Part shown: positions 24,774 to 32,366 of the stretch, piece by piece
Position numbering within the stretch: position 1 is the first letter of the stretch
Layout of the letters: each line of letters starts with the position of its first letter
From: Neoaquamicrobium microcysteis
GTDB lineage: Bacteria > Pseudomonadota > Alphaproteobacteria > Rhizobiales > Rhizobiaceae
Direction: 5' to 3'
DNA length: 39,911 bases
Assembly (NCBI RefSeq): GCF_008180155.1
Contig: NZ_VSZS01000049.1
Coordinates: forward strand, 1-39,911
The notes under the pieces: generated by a model
Seen by the model: the letters and a program-made list of their open reading frames with translations, nothing else
Databases searched by the model: none
Told to the model about the DNA's origin: nothing
Translations under genes and position numbers: made by a program

Positions 24774-25019
24774 ATGGTCAAGGTTGAGTTCAAGCTGAAC
24801 GGGCGCTCGGTGCGGCCCAATGACATCGCCAATCAATTGGAGAAGGCGATGCTGAAGCAGGTGCGGGACGGAATCACGAAGAAGCTTCGGACCGTCCGCG
24901 ACCCTGAAACTGGTGAGGCGCCGACGGTCAAGGTCGTGGGGCGGTCTCTGGACAACCTCTCGTTCGAGGTCGTCGGCTCGCCGGCCCTCGTTGAGGAAGT
25001 GAAGCGTCGCCTGCGGTAG
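24774..25019 (+). CDS. Small unknown protein 1 of the divergent defence cluster (81 aa)
   Basis: 81 residues from the ATG at 24774 (GGAGAT upstream): MVKVEFKLNGRSVRPNDIAN, a predicted strand-helix, then KAMLKQVRDGITKKLRTVRD, and a C-terminal strand-helix (LSFEVVGSPALVEEVKRRLR). The alternation of beta-strands and helices suggests a small alpha/beta fold, strongly basic. I do not recognise the family. It is the first gene to the right of the WYL operator, and its mRNA would start near the right arm, so it is probably co-controlled with the restriction cassette. Confidence 0.75.
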   Translation: MVKVEFKLNGRSVRPNDIANQLEKAMLKQVRDGITKKLRTVRDPETGEAPTVKVVGRSLDNLSFEVVGSPALVEEVKRRLR

Positions 25020-25065
25020 GCGAAGCAACAATCCCACTCCAGGAAATGGAAAGGAGGTGATTCAT

Positions 25066-25197
25066 ATGGCGAATAAGGAAGTTACGAGCGCAAAGGCGGC
25101 TTCGGCGGCTGCGAAGGTGCTCAGCAACCCCAATTCGAGCAAAGCTGCCAAGACTGCGGCAGCATCGGCTCTCACGCAGCGTCCCAACAAGAAGTAG
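25066..25197 (+). CDS. Small Ala/Lys-rich protein of the SALxQ type (43 aa)
   Basis: 43 residues, too short for most gene finders: MANKEVTSAKAASAAAKVLS, then a second helix ending AASALTQRPNKK. The Shine-Dalgarno AAGGAGGTGA (25051-25060), a complete complement of the 16S 3' end, sits five bases upstream of the ATG and makes this a real gene. I recall short proteins with a TS..AS.A...L......SALxQ pattern in many bacterial mobile elements, but cannot verify that here. A helical RNA/DNA-binding or inhibitory micropeptide is possible. Strong translation is implied relative to the neighbours. Confidence 0.8.
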   Translation: MANKEVTSAKAASAAAKVLSNPNSSKAAKTAAASALTQRPNKK

Positions 25198-25272
25198 AGG
25201 GCGGGCATCCTGGTGGGCCGGAGGTATTCGGCCCACCACTCTCAAGCGCTATCGGCTCAAAGGAGGCCAGCG

Positions 25273-25551
25273 GTGATTTACGCAATTAACTACGACCTGA
25301 AGCGTCCGGGTCAGAATTACGAGGCGCTGTACGATGCCATCAAGAGCTGTGGCGTTTGGTGGCATCATCTCGATTCAACGTGGCTGGTCGATACCTCGCT
25401 GACCGCGCAGGGCATCTGGAGCGTGCTCGAGCCTCAAGTCGACAAGAACGACTTCTTCCTCGTCATTGGCGTCACCCGCGACTATCAGGGCTGGTTGCCG
25501 AAGGACGCTTGGGAATGGATCAACGGCCGCTCTTCGAAGATGGCGGCATAA
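25273..25551 (+). CDS. SinR-family Cas2-like protein (92 aa)
   Basis: 92 residues from a GTG at 25273 with AAAGGAGG upstream: VIYAINYDLKRPGQNYEALY, then GVWWHHLDSTWLVDTSLTAQ and DFFLVIGVTRDYQGWLPKDA. This is the small ferredoxin-like protein family annotated as SinR and related to Cas2 and VapD nucleases; the Asp in the first strand (YDL) is in the place of Cas2's metal-binding Asp. No CRISPR array or other cas gene is nearby, so it is a stand-alone member. It is embedded in the four-gene cluster divergent from the WYL-mod-res cassette, spaced by less than 80 bases from its neighbours. Confidence 0.85.
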   Translation: MIYAINYDLKRPGQNYEALYDAIKSCGVWWHHLDSTWLVDTSLTAQGIWSVLEPQVDKNDFFLVIGVTRDYQGWLPKDAWEWINGRSSKMAA

Positions 25552-25562
25552 GGAGAAATCAG

Positions 25563-25820
25563 ATGCGCGTCCAAGGTGCAGTTATCCGCGAGCAAGGTCA
25601 GACCTTCGCGGTTGTAGCGGTGAAGCCCCATGTCGTTCAGAACAGATCGGAGGCTGCGAATGCGATCAACAGCTTCGCGCCGGCCTTCGGAGTTCCTGTG
25701 GTTCTGATGGCACAGGATAGCCGTGGTCGTCCTACGTATTACGGTCGTCCCGACATCGCGAAGTTCATGTCATCGGTGCCGATGCACAGGATCCCGTGGC
25801 GCGAGTATACGGTCAAGTAA
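25563..25820 (+). CDS. Small unknown protein next to SinR (85 aa)
   Basis: 85 residues, MRVQGAVIREQGQTFAVVAV at the N-terminus; then RSEAANAINSFAPAFGVPVV, LMAQDSRGRPTYYGRPDIAK and the end MHRIPWREYTVK. The start follows AAGGAG (25551 on) and the gene lies 11 bases after sinR, so the two are co-translated. Predicted beta-alpha-beta with a conserved-looking central DSRGRPTYYGR. No family is recognised; pairing with a Cas2-like protein suggests a functional couple. A hairpin CGAGAG...CTCTCG (25830-25849) follows, perhaps ending the transcript. Confidence 0.75.
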   Translation: MRVQGAVIREQGQTFAVVAVKPHVVQNRSEAANAINSFAPAFGVPVVLMAQDSRGRPTYYGRPDIAKFMSSVPMHRIPWREYTVK

Positions 25821-25829
25821 AACGACGCC

Positions 25830-25849
25830 CGAGAGGATTGAAGCTCTCG
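25830..25849 (+). terminator. Weak hairpin after the small-gene cluster
   Basis: CGAGAG (25830-25835) and CTCTCG (25844-25849) with an 8-base loop, 10 bases after the last stop codon; no T-run, so only a weak terminator candidate. Confidence 0.3.
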
Positions 25850-25915
25850 AGCTATATGCTTCCTAATCTGATGCCCGTTTCCTGCACGAAAGAAAAGTGG
25901 GGGAGAGCTGCGTCA

Positions 25916-26128
25916 CTATCTTGAGCCCTTTGTGCCGACCGTTGCGACCGCCCTTCCCTTTCTGCCAACCACCCTTACCTCGATCTCACGATGCTCCGGT
26001 TCTTCAGCGATTTCCGACACGATCCGGTGCGCCATTGCGATCGCTTGAGCGTCATCATCGAGCGGTTCTCCTTTTCGATCCGGATACTCCTCATCACGGC
26101 TGTGGATGTGAAAATAGTAGCGGGGCAT
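25916..26128 (-). CDS. DUF6894 family protein (70 aa)
   Basis: 70 residues: MPRYYFHIHSRDEEYPDRKG, then a Glu/Asp-rich block and a helix (AIAMAHRIVSEIAEEP) and a basic end. The PRYYFHI start followed by DxxG is the DUF6894 family, small proteins frequent in Rhizobiales, of unknown function. It lies 25 bases after the lipoprotein gene that ends the trb operon and may be read through from it; otherwise it has its own promoter. Soluble, without export signal. Confidence 0.75.
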   Translation of the reverse strand: MPRYYFHIHSRDEEYPDRKGEPLDDDAQAIAMAHRIVSEIAEEPEHREIEVRVVGRKGRAVATVGTKGSR

Positions 26129-26153
26129 TCATCCTCCTTCGGGCCAAGTTGCA

Positions 26154-26783
26154 TCAATCAACAGCCGGGTCGACCTTGAGAAACACGCGGTCATCCCAGG
26201 ACGAGATGTTCCAGCGATACGCCCCACCGAAGAAGAGGCCGGGCGTTTCGCTGGCGTTGGTCTCAATGACCTTGCCGGACACGGTCACGGTTACCGTCCC
26301 GCTGGGTACGATGCCGAGCTGATCGAGATCGGCGCGTGCGCGGTCCGGAATCTCCGGGGTACTGACTTCAATGGTTCCGTCGTCCATGCGCCGAATGCTC
26401 AAGAAATTGGCGGCTTGCGACTTCGCCCGCGTGTTGGGGACGCCGATTGCGGACCCGCTTGCATCCAACTCGCCGGTGAGATTGACGACGAGATCGAAGC
26501 GCCCTTTCCCGCCGTAGGTGAAGCTCTCAAAGCCGGGCATTCGAGCGGCCTTGCGCTCCTCCGCCCGCATCCGGTCCTCTTCCTGTTCTGTGAGCACGTG
26601 GCCATCGGCAAGCGCCTTAACGACGCGGGGATCAGCGAGGCGGGCTTCGACACGCATGTCATATTTGTAGCCCTCGAGCACAATGCTGGCGACGATGGTT
26701 TCCGGCACGAGGCAACCAGTCAGAAGCACTCCAACCGCAATGGCCGCAGCGGCATTGCGGGCGAGTGAAAACAGCTTCGCCAT
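26154..26783 (-). CDS. Lipoprotein at the 3' end of the trb operon
   Basis: 209 residues. Signal peptide with lipobox LLTGC near residue 24 (AAAAIAVGVLLTGCLVPET), so the mature protein should be lipid-anchored, probably in the outer membrane. The rest is beta-rich by eye (KGRFDLVVNLTGEL, GTVTVTVSGKVIETNASETP) and ends in WNISSWDDRVFLKVDPAVD. The start shares one base with the trbI stop (TGATG at 26783), so it is made with the transfer channel. It is not one of the canonical Trb proteins I know; a surface exclusion, VirB7-like stabiliser or channel-associated role is inference. Confidence 0.7.
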   Translation of the reverse strand: MAKLFSLARNAAAAIAVGVLLTGCLVPETIVASIVLEGYKYDMRVEARLADPRVVKALADGHVLTEQEEDRMRAEERKAARMPGFESFTYGGKGRFDLVVNLTGELDASGSAIGVPNTRAKSQAANFLSIRRMDDGTIEVSTPEIPDRARADLDQLGIVPSGTVTVTVSGKVIETNASETPGLFFGGAYRWNISSWDDRVFLKVDPAVD

Positions 26784-28090
26784 CAGCGATAGGCTCCTGG
26801 GAAAACGATGTCCTGCTCCACAATGATGTTGAACCCATACCCCGGACGGATGGTGAGGGTCGGCTGGACATTAAGATTCCGGGAGATGGTCTGGTCGGCC
26901 ACCCGGCCGAAGCTTTCCGCGAAATTCCGCCGTGCAGCATCCGAGGCGGTGTCCTGCGTCGCAAGCGTCGAGCTTTCCGGCACAGCCATGTCGATGCCCG
27001 TTCCGATCAGCGCGATCAGAATGGCCGAGCCGAAGGTCTGGAGGTATTTGTTATCGACCTGGTCGCGGAAGCCGCCATAGCCTTGTGCGTCGACGCCCGC
27101 CATGCCGCCGATCTGCAGTGTCGATCCATTCGGAAATATGAGATCGGTCCAGATTACCAGAACCCGGCTTTGCCCGAACGACACATTGGAATCGTATCGG
27201 CCGAAAAGCTTGGCCCCTTGCGGCACCAACAGCCGATGCCCGGTCGCACTGTCATAGACATTCTGGCTGACCTGGGCGGTGATGCGACCGGGAAGGTCGG
27301 AGTTGATGCCGGTCACGAGCGTTGCCGGGATCACTGAACCGCGTTTGAGCTCAAAGGGCGACTGCTGCGGTACGACGCGGTTCGGCAGATAACCGAGATC
27401 GGCAATGTTCTGATTGAAGAAGTCTGTCTTTCCCGCCTGGTTGTTCGGATCGGCCTGTTGCCCGGCGCCGCCGGCGCGCAGCGCGGCCGCATAGAGATCG
27501 GCCATGCCCGCCCGATCCCCGAACGCCCCCTGCCCCGTCGTCGCCGGCGGCGTTCCGGCCTGGGCCGCCTGCCCAACGTTGCCGATATTGACCGCGATCG
27601 GACTGTCATAGGCGGCGTCATCTGCCTGGAGCCGGGCCATACGCTGCTGGTGCAGCAATCGAAACATCTGCTCGTCCTGTTCCCTTTGCAGCCGCTCGCG
27701 CCAGTCGACCTCACTTTCGACCGGTCGCGGCTGTTGCTGTTGCTGCGTTGCCGGTTGGCGCTGGAAAGGATTGGTGGATTGGGGCTCCTTTTCCGCCTGC
27801 TCGACTGGCTGCACCACCTGTATCTGCTGGGCGGGCCGCGGCTCCTCAATCACGCCATCCGAAACACCGCGCTTGAGCTGGTCGGCGAAGTCGGTTGCCG
27901 GTGCGCCGGTCGAGGTATCGATCGCGCCGCCACTCCGGTTGAGGCCGCGGATCGAGAGGCCCCAAATGATAACGCCGAAGAAAAGGACGACGAGGCCGAT
28001 GAAGAGAAAGACCGGCAGCTTGTTCAAGCGCCGGATCTTGGGCTTCTCGTCGCCGCCTTCGGCGCCGGGGGAAAGATCGAGCGAACTCAT
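26783..28090 (-). CDS. trbI: TrbI, VirB10-type channel protein
   Basis: 435 residues. A single membrane segment near 27-48 (LPVFLFIGLVVLFFGVIIWG), a long Gln/Pro-rich periplasmic linker (about 60-160), and a C-terminal VirB10/TrbI domain with FELKRGSVIPATLVTGINSD, GRYDSNVSFGQSRVLVIWTD and TLTIRPGYGFNIIVEQDIVF. VirB10 proteins span inner and outer membranes as the scaffold of the type IV secretion core complex. Length is typical. Eleven bases after trbH and 1-base overlap with the following lipoprotein gene. Confidence 0.95.
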   Translation of the reverse strand: MSSLDLSPGAEGGDEKPKIRRLNKLPVFLFIGLVVLFFGVIIWGLSIRGLNRSGGAIDTSTGAPATDFADQLKRGVSDGVIEEPRPAQQIQVVQPVEQAEKEPQSTNPFQRQPATQQQQQPRPVESEVDWRERLQREQDEQMFRLLHQQRMARLQADDAAYDSPIAVNIGNVGQAAQAGTPPATTGQGAFGDRAGMADLYAAALRAGGAGQQADPNNQAGKTDFFNQNIADLGYLPNRVVPQQSPFELKRGSVIPATLVTGINSDLPGRITAQVSQNVYDSATGHRLLVPQGAKLFGRYDSNVSFGQSRVLVIWTDLIFPNGSTLQIGGMAGVDAQGYGGFRDQVDNKYLQTFGSAILIALIGTGIDMAVPESSTLATQDTASDAARRNFAESFGRVADQTISRNLNVQPTLTIRPGYGFNIIVEQDIVFPGAYR

Positions 28091-28101
28091 GGCCCCTCCC
28101 C

Positions 28102-28563
28102 TCAGCTCGTACGCTGCATGACGGACAGCGGGCTTGTCGGCGTGGCGCCCGTTGCCGACATGGCATAGGTGCGCGTGAGCTCGACTGAGGACGTCGAAAT
28201 CCGGGTCATGACCGCGCCCTCGAAGGTGTCGACGACATAGGCGAGCGGGATCATATTATCGCCGGGAGCCACCTGGTTCGAGGCGACGGCATAGCCCCAG
28301 CCGCGAAGGGACTCTTCGAGCGCCAGGCCGAACGCGGAATCATCGGGCTTGATGACGATCGTCCCGGTGCCCGGGCCGACATGCTCGGCGAGCTTGGCCA
28401 CCATGTCGCCGGCGACGGCCGAGGCCGCGGCCGGCGAGAGATTGGCGGCATCGGCACTCACAGTTGGCGCGAAATAGCCGCCGCCGGTCGTGGTGCAAGC
28501 GGCCATTGCGCCGGCGAGAAGGACGAGAGCCAGGAAGCGGGAAAGTTGGTGGATGGCGCGCAT
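28102..28563 (-). CDS. trbH: TrbH, transfer lipoprotein
   Basis: 153 residues. A lipoprotein signal (FLALVLLAGAMAACTTTGGG, lipobox MAAC) leads to a small beta-rich domain (ELVIKPDDSAFGLALEESL-type region, LRGWGYAVASNQVAPGDN). The position between trbG and trbI identifies it as TrbH, a VirB7-like outer-membrane lipoprotein of the core complex. Two bases after trbG. Confidence 0.87.
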   Translation of the reverse strand: MRAIHQLSRFLALVLLAGAMAACTTTGGGYFAPTVSADAANLSPAAASAVAGDMVAKLAEHVGPGTGTIVIKPDDSAFGLALEESLRGWGYAVASNQVAPGDNMIPLAYVVDTFEGAVMTRISTSSVELTRTYAMSATGATPTSPLSVMQRTS

Positions 28564-28565
28564 GG

Positions 28566-29405
28566 TCAGCCCTTCCTCGAAATGGTGATCTTTTGCTGAC
28601 GGGAGCCGACGCCGGAAATCAGCACGGCGCGATCGAACACGTAGTCGACAATCATCATCGTGCCGTTGAGGCGATAGTTGACGATGCGGTTTTCGCCGCC
28701 CGAGACGACGAACAGCACCGGCGCATCGCCGCTCATCATCTGGCCGGGGAACTGGATGTAGGTCTTGACGCCATCGGTGTAGACGCGGGTCGGGCGCCAG
28801 CGGGCCTGTCCGCTGATAGCGAAATTGAAGCTCAGGTTTTCGGCCGGGACGCCGGCGCCGGGAATGATACTCGCCTCGACGCGCGCGTTGAGGGCATCAA
28901 ACTTCGCCTGCACGTCTTCGGGATATTCGAAGGCAACGCGGGCCATGTAGTCGCGATGATGTGACCTGAGCCTGATGTGGTAGGTGCGCCGCGATGTCGT
29001 CACCACCATGGACGTCTCGAGCCCTGGTTCTGACGGCTTGACGATCAGGTGGATCTTCTGGCCTTCGGCCGAGCCGGAGGTTGCCGGCTCGACCTTCCAG
29101 CGAACCGTGTCGCCGACCAGCACATCACGCACGGCTTCACCGGCCTGCAGCTCGATTTCGCAGAGCTGGAGTGGTGAGCAGACGACGGACGGCTGCGTTT
29201 GGCCGTAGAGGTAAATGACCTTGCCATCCGGTCCGCGCGTCATCACCGCGGCCGTGCCCTGCCATTGGGTGGAAAGTCCGGTTCCCCTCGCTTCGTTGCT
29301 GCTGAGGCCCTGCTGATCGGCCGCAACCGCGACATTGAGGGCGAACGTGCCGAGCAGCAGAGTTGCCGCACACACGCCCGCGTGCATTTTCTTGAGGTTG
29401 AACAT
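28566..29405 (-). CDS. trbG: TrbG, VirB9-type channel protein
   Basis: 279 residues from the ATG at 29405 ([20 protein letters not shown]) with a cleavable signal peptide ending near AVAA. The C-terminal VirB9 region has [40 protein letters not shown] and [19 protein letters not shown]. VirB9 forms the outer-membrane part of the type IV core complex. An upstream open frame extension to 30041 overlaps trbF in another frame and is rejected. Lies 23 bases after trbF. Confidence 0.95.
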   Translation of the reverse strand: MFNLKKMHAGVCAATLLLGTFALNVAVAADQQGLSSNEARGTGLSTQWQGTAAVMTRGPDGKVIYLYGQTQPSVVCSPLQLCEIELQAGEAVRDVLVGDTVRWKVEPATSGSAEGQKIHLIVKPSEPGLETSMVVTTSRRTYHIRLRSHHRDYMARVAFEYPEDVQAKFDALNARVEASIIPGAGVPAENLSFNFAISGQARWRPTRVYTDGVKTYIQFPGQMMSGDAPVLFVVSGGENRIVNYRLNGTMMIVDYVFDRAVLISGVGSRQQKITISRKG

Positions 29406-29428
29406 TACTCTGACTCCGCGAGCGTGTC

Positions 29429-30091
29429 TCAAAGCTGGGCCGTCCAATCGAAATCCTTGAGGTAGAGGCCGATCGGGTTCAGACGAATGACCGCCTCGTC
29501 CTGCGGCGGCGAAAGGGTCACGGTGGCGATGCCGCGAAAGCGGCGGGTGCGCAGTTCCTTGCCCGCGCGGTCGCGCTCGATCTCGCTCCAGTCGACCTGG
29601 TAGCTCTGGTTCGAGAGGGCAACGACGTTGTTGACCTCGATCGAGACCGTCATCGTGCGGGCGCGATCGAAGGGCGAATTGTTGCGGAACCAGTTGTTGA
29701 CCTTCTCGGTCGCCGGGTCCTGCTGCTTCAGCATCGCGTAGGTGCGGTCGATATAGCCCTTCTGCACGGTGGCATCCGGGGTTATCGACCGGAAGTTCGA
29801 CACCCATGCGCCGAGCATTGAGCGCACGACGCGCTCGTCGGCATATTCGATCTGCGCGGGGAAGCCGGCCAGGACCGCAGCGCCGAGCTTGTCGACTTCG
29901 ACCACATAGGGAACGAGCTTGACCTGTGTGGACTGATAGAGGGCATAACCGAACCCGATCACCGCCATGCTCATCGAAAGCAGGCCGACGGTGCGCCAGG
30001 CCGAGGCCGCGCGCATGTAGCTGCCGTAGCGTTCGTTCCACTCATAGCGGGCGGCCAGATACGGATTGTCGGGGTATTTTCGCTTCGCCAT
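29429..30091 (-). CDS. trbF: TrbF, VirB8-type inner membrane protein
   Basis: 220 residues. [20 protein letters not shown], then one membrane segment (about 33-51), then the periplasmic VirB8 domain with [51 protein letters not shown] and [14 protein letters not shown]. VirB8 is a bitopic assembly factor of the type IV channel. Normal length. Confidence 0.95.
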   Translation of the reverse strand: MAKRKYPDNPYLAARYEWNERYGSYMRAASAWRTVGLLSMSMAVIGFGYALYQSTQVKLVPYVVEVDKLGAAVLAGFPAQIEYADERVVRSMLGAWVSNFRSITPDATVQKGYIDRTYAMLKQQDPATEKVNNWFRNNSPFDRARTMTVSIEVNNVVALSNQSYQVDWSEIERDRAGKELRTRRFRGIATVTLSPPQDEAVIRLNPIGLYLKDFDWTAQL

Positions 30092-30124
30092 CTAGCCTCG
30101 CCTGATCGATACGGCCGGCCGACC

Positions 30125-31300
30125 TCACGAGTCGGCGTCCATCTTTCTGTTTGAACTTCTGGAACTGGTGCCCGGATTGTTGCCTTGCCGCAGTTTTTCG
30201 TTGGCGAGGCCGAGGGTCGAACCCATCTTGGCGCCGGGGATACCCATCAGCTTGTCGGTCGCCGCGGAGCCGACCGCGCCACCCGCGGCTTTCAACCCGG
30301 CCATTGCGGCCGCGCCACGCGATGCGCCGGCTTGCGATGCCGCCGAGGCGGCAGCCATCCCACCTTTGACGACGCCGGCGCCGCCAGCGGCCATGCCAGC
30401 ACCGGCCGCCGCGAAGCCGGCAACCTGGCCACCGCTGCGGATGGCTTCCATGCCATTGCCGACCGAAACGCCCTGCACAACGCCCTGAATGATGTTCGGC
30501 ACGTACATGGAGATCATGAAGACGACCACCGAAATGCCGGCGATCGTCAATGTGGTGAGGAATTGATCTTCGGATGCCGTATTGTTCGACAGTCCGATCA
30601 GCACCTCCGAGCCGATGCGGGCGATCATCACGAGGCCCATCAGCTTCATGCCGACTGAGAAGGCGTAAACGAGGTAACGGACCGCGAAATCCTTGGTAAA
30701 GGACGAGCCGCCAAGGCCAAGCATGATCATGCCGGCGAGCAAACCGACATACATTTCGACCAGCACAGCCACGAAGATCGCAGCTACGAGAGCAAAGCAG
30801 ATGACCACGACGATCATCGCGAAGACCGAGGCCATGGCGAGGGCATTGTCCTCCCAAAGGCCGAACCGGGCATTTTCTGAGAGCTCAGATGCCACTTTGA
30901 CGCCGGCATTGAAGACGTCGGCCGGCGAAGCCGATCCGCCATCCGCGCCGAGCTGAAACAGGCTATCGACAACCGACTTGGCTAAGTCCGGACCCTGCTG
31001 CAGAACGAAGAGGAAGAAGCCGATGAAGAGAATTCTCCTCACAAGCTCTGCAAACCATGTGTCGAGCGATGGAGCCTGGATCGCGAGCCAGATCGCCGCG
31101 ATACCCACTTCTATGCCGGCCAGTATCCAGAACAGCGAGGTTGCCGCATTGATGACGGTGTCCTGCCAGCCCTGCGATGCGCTAGCGACCTGGTTTTCGA
31201 GATCGGTCAGGATCGAACCGTCCTGCGCAAAGACGGGCTCGACCATGGCGAGCCCGGCGATCATCAGCCAAGCCAATCTCAAAAACATCGCGGCGCGCAT
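30125..31300 (-). CDS. trbL: TrbL, VirB6-type polytopic membrane protein
   Basis: 391 residues. Signal-like N-terminus (AWLMIAGLAMVEPVFAQDGS), then five to six membrane segments (for example FWILAGIEVGIAAIWLAIQA, LFIGFFLFVLQQGPDL, MASVFAMIVVVICFALVAAI, YVGLLAGMIMLGLGG) and a Gly/Ala-rich, probably disordered C-terminus with a short KMDADS end. VirB6/TrbL forms the inner-membrane substrate path. 11 bases after trbK. Confidence 0.94.
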   Translation of the reverse strand: MRAAMFLRLAWLMIAGLAMVEPVFAQDGSILTDLENQVASASQGWQDTVINAATSLFWILAGIEVGIAAIWLAIQAPSLDTWFAELVRRILFIGFFLFVLQQGPDLAKSVVDSLFQLGADGGSASPADVFNAGVKVASELSENARFGLWEDNALAMASVFAMIVVVICFALVAAIFVAVLVEMYVGLLAGMIMLGLGGSSFTKDFAVRYLVYAFSVGMKLMGLVMIARIGSEVLIGLSNNTASEDQFLTTLTIAGISVVVFMISMYVPNIIQGVVQGVSVGNGMEAIRSGGQVAGFAAAGAGMAAGGAGVVKGGMAAASAASQAGASRGAAAMAGLKAAGGAVGSAATDKLMGIPGAKMGSTLGLANEKLRQGNNPGTSSRSSNRKMDADS

Positions 31301-31311
31301 GACCTCGGCCC

Positions 31312-31572
31312 TCAGTTGCCGCCCCAGCGGGGGGCCATCTGCTGGCCTCCCGACGTGGGGTAGTCGTTGGGATTGGCGTTGAAGAAGTCCTTTGCCCGCT
31401 CGGCGGCTTCCTCGCGTGCCGCCGCTTCTTGCTCGGCAAGTTCGACCTGGCGCTGGAGGAGCGCCTTCACTTCCGGATCGGTGTTCGGGATGAACACATA
31501 GGAGGCCACGCCGCCCGCGAGAGCGGCCGCAATGGCGATAACGACGACGATGGGGAGTTTGAGCGTTGCCAT
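31312..31572 (-). CDS. trbK: TrbK, entry exclusion protein
   Basis: 86 residues from the ATG at 31572 (MATLKLPIVVVIAIAAALAG): an N-terminal membrane anchor (about 5-25), an Ala/Glu-rich coiled coil (LLQRQVELAEQEAAAREEAA) and the C-terminus TSGGQQMAPRWGGN. The location between trbJ and trbL marks it as TrbK, which prevents a cell with the plasmid from acting as recipient. Remarkably the C-terminal segment repeats the end of TrbJ (see findings). GTG starts upstream would overlap the trbJ stop. Confidence 0.82.
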   Translation of the reverse strand: MATLKLPIVVVIAIAAALAGGVASYVFIPNTDPEVKALLQRQVELAEQEAAAREEAAERAKDFFNANPNDYPTSGGQQMAPRWGGN

Positions 31573-31577
31573 GGAGG

Positions 31578-32366
31578 TCACCACCGCGGCTGCATCTGCT
31601 GGCCGCCGGAGGTGGACGGAGCGGTAGAGCCGAAAAATGCGTCGCGGCGAGCCTGAGCGAGATCCTTCTCGGCTTGTTCGGATTGATACCAGGTACCCAT
31701 CATCGTCATCTGCTGGGAGACGAGGCCGCGAAGCTTCTGCATCTGCTCGACCTGTTGGGTCGCGATCTGATGCCCGACCTGCAAGGCCTTCATCTGGCCA
31801 TCAGCCGACTCCGATTGGGAGCGCAGTTGCGCCATGGTGGATTCTTCGCTCGAGAACTGATCGGCCGTCAGGCCCGCCGCCGCTAGTGTTCCACCGATGG
31901 TGTCGCGATTGGTGTCCGACCAGGACTGATAGGTCGACGAAAAATCCTGCCCGTTCGGAAGACCGTTCTGGAAATCGGCATAGCTCTGGAAACGCTGCTT
32001 GAGCACATCGTCGAGGTTGCCCATCGAGAAGGCCATGCCCTGCCCCTGTTGCACGATGCCTTGCAGGTTGGCGAGGTCCTGTTGAGCCTGCCCCCACACA
32101 TGATCGGGAAGCTGCAGGGTGTTCTGCAGCATGTTCTCGTAGATGCGAATCTGGTTTGCGATCTGCTCCACCTGGTTGGAGATCTGCGTCACCTGATTTG
32201 CGATCTGCTCGGCGTTCTGACCGCCGAGCGCAATTAGCTCCCCATTGTTGAGGATCTGCGTGAACTCGGTCGCGCCGGTGAGCGCCCCGCTGGCTTGGGC
32301 CGGCGCGGCAAGGCTGACAGAGATCAGGACGCTCGCGAGCGAACTACGCAAGAAGAGCTTCGGCAT
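31578..32366 (-). CDS. trbJ: TrbJ, VirB5-type pilus/channel protein
   Basis: 262 residues from the ATG at 32366 (MPKLFLRSSLASVLISVSLA) with a signal peptide ending near AQA. The mature protein is helical with heptad repeats (AEQIANQVTQISNQVEQIAN) as in VirB5/TrbJ, which sit at the pilus tip or periplasmic part of the channel; GQAQQDLANLQGIVQQGQG and MMGTWYQSEQAEKDLAQARR are family-like. It ends in STSGGQQMQPRW, shared with TrbK. Its start overlaps the last 23 bases of trbE. Confidence 0.92.
   Translation of the reverse strand: MPKLFLRSSLASVLISVSLAAPAQASGALTGATEFTQILNNGELIALGGQNAEQIANQVTQISNQVEQIANQIRIYENMLQNTLQLPDHVWGQAQQDLANLQGIVQQGQGMAFSMGNLDDVLKQRFQSYADFQNGLPNGQDFSSTYQSWSDTNRDTIGGTLAAAGLTADQFSSEESTMAQLRSQSESADGQMKALQVGHQIATQQVEQMQKLRGLVSQQMTMMGTWYQSEQAEKDLAQARRDAFFGSTAPSTSGGQQMQPRW

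Noticed and set aside
25273-25551. CRISPR-Cas locus around the Cas2-like protein
   Set aside because: No direct-repeat array, cas1 or effector gene lies in the window; SinR-family Cas2 relatives often occur alone.
29406-30041. Upstream extension of trbG
   Set aside because: It is the trbF gene read in another frame; the signal peptide at 29405 marks the true start.
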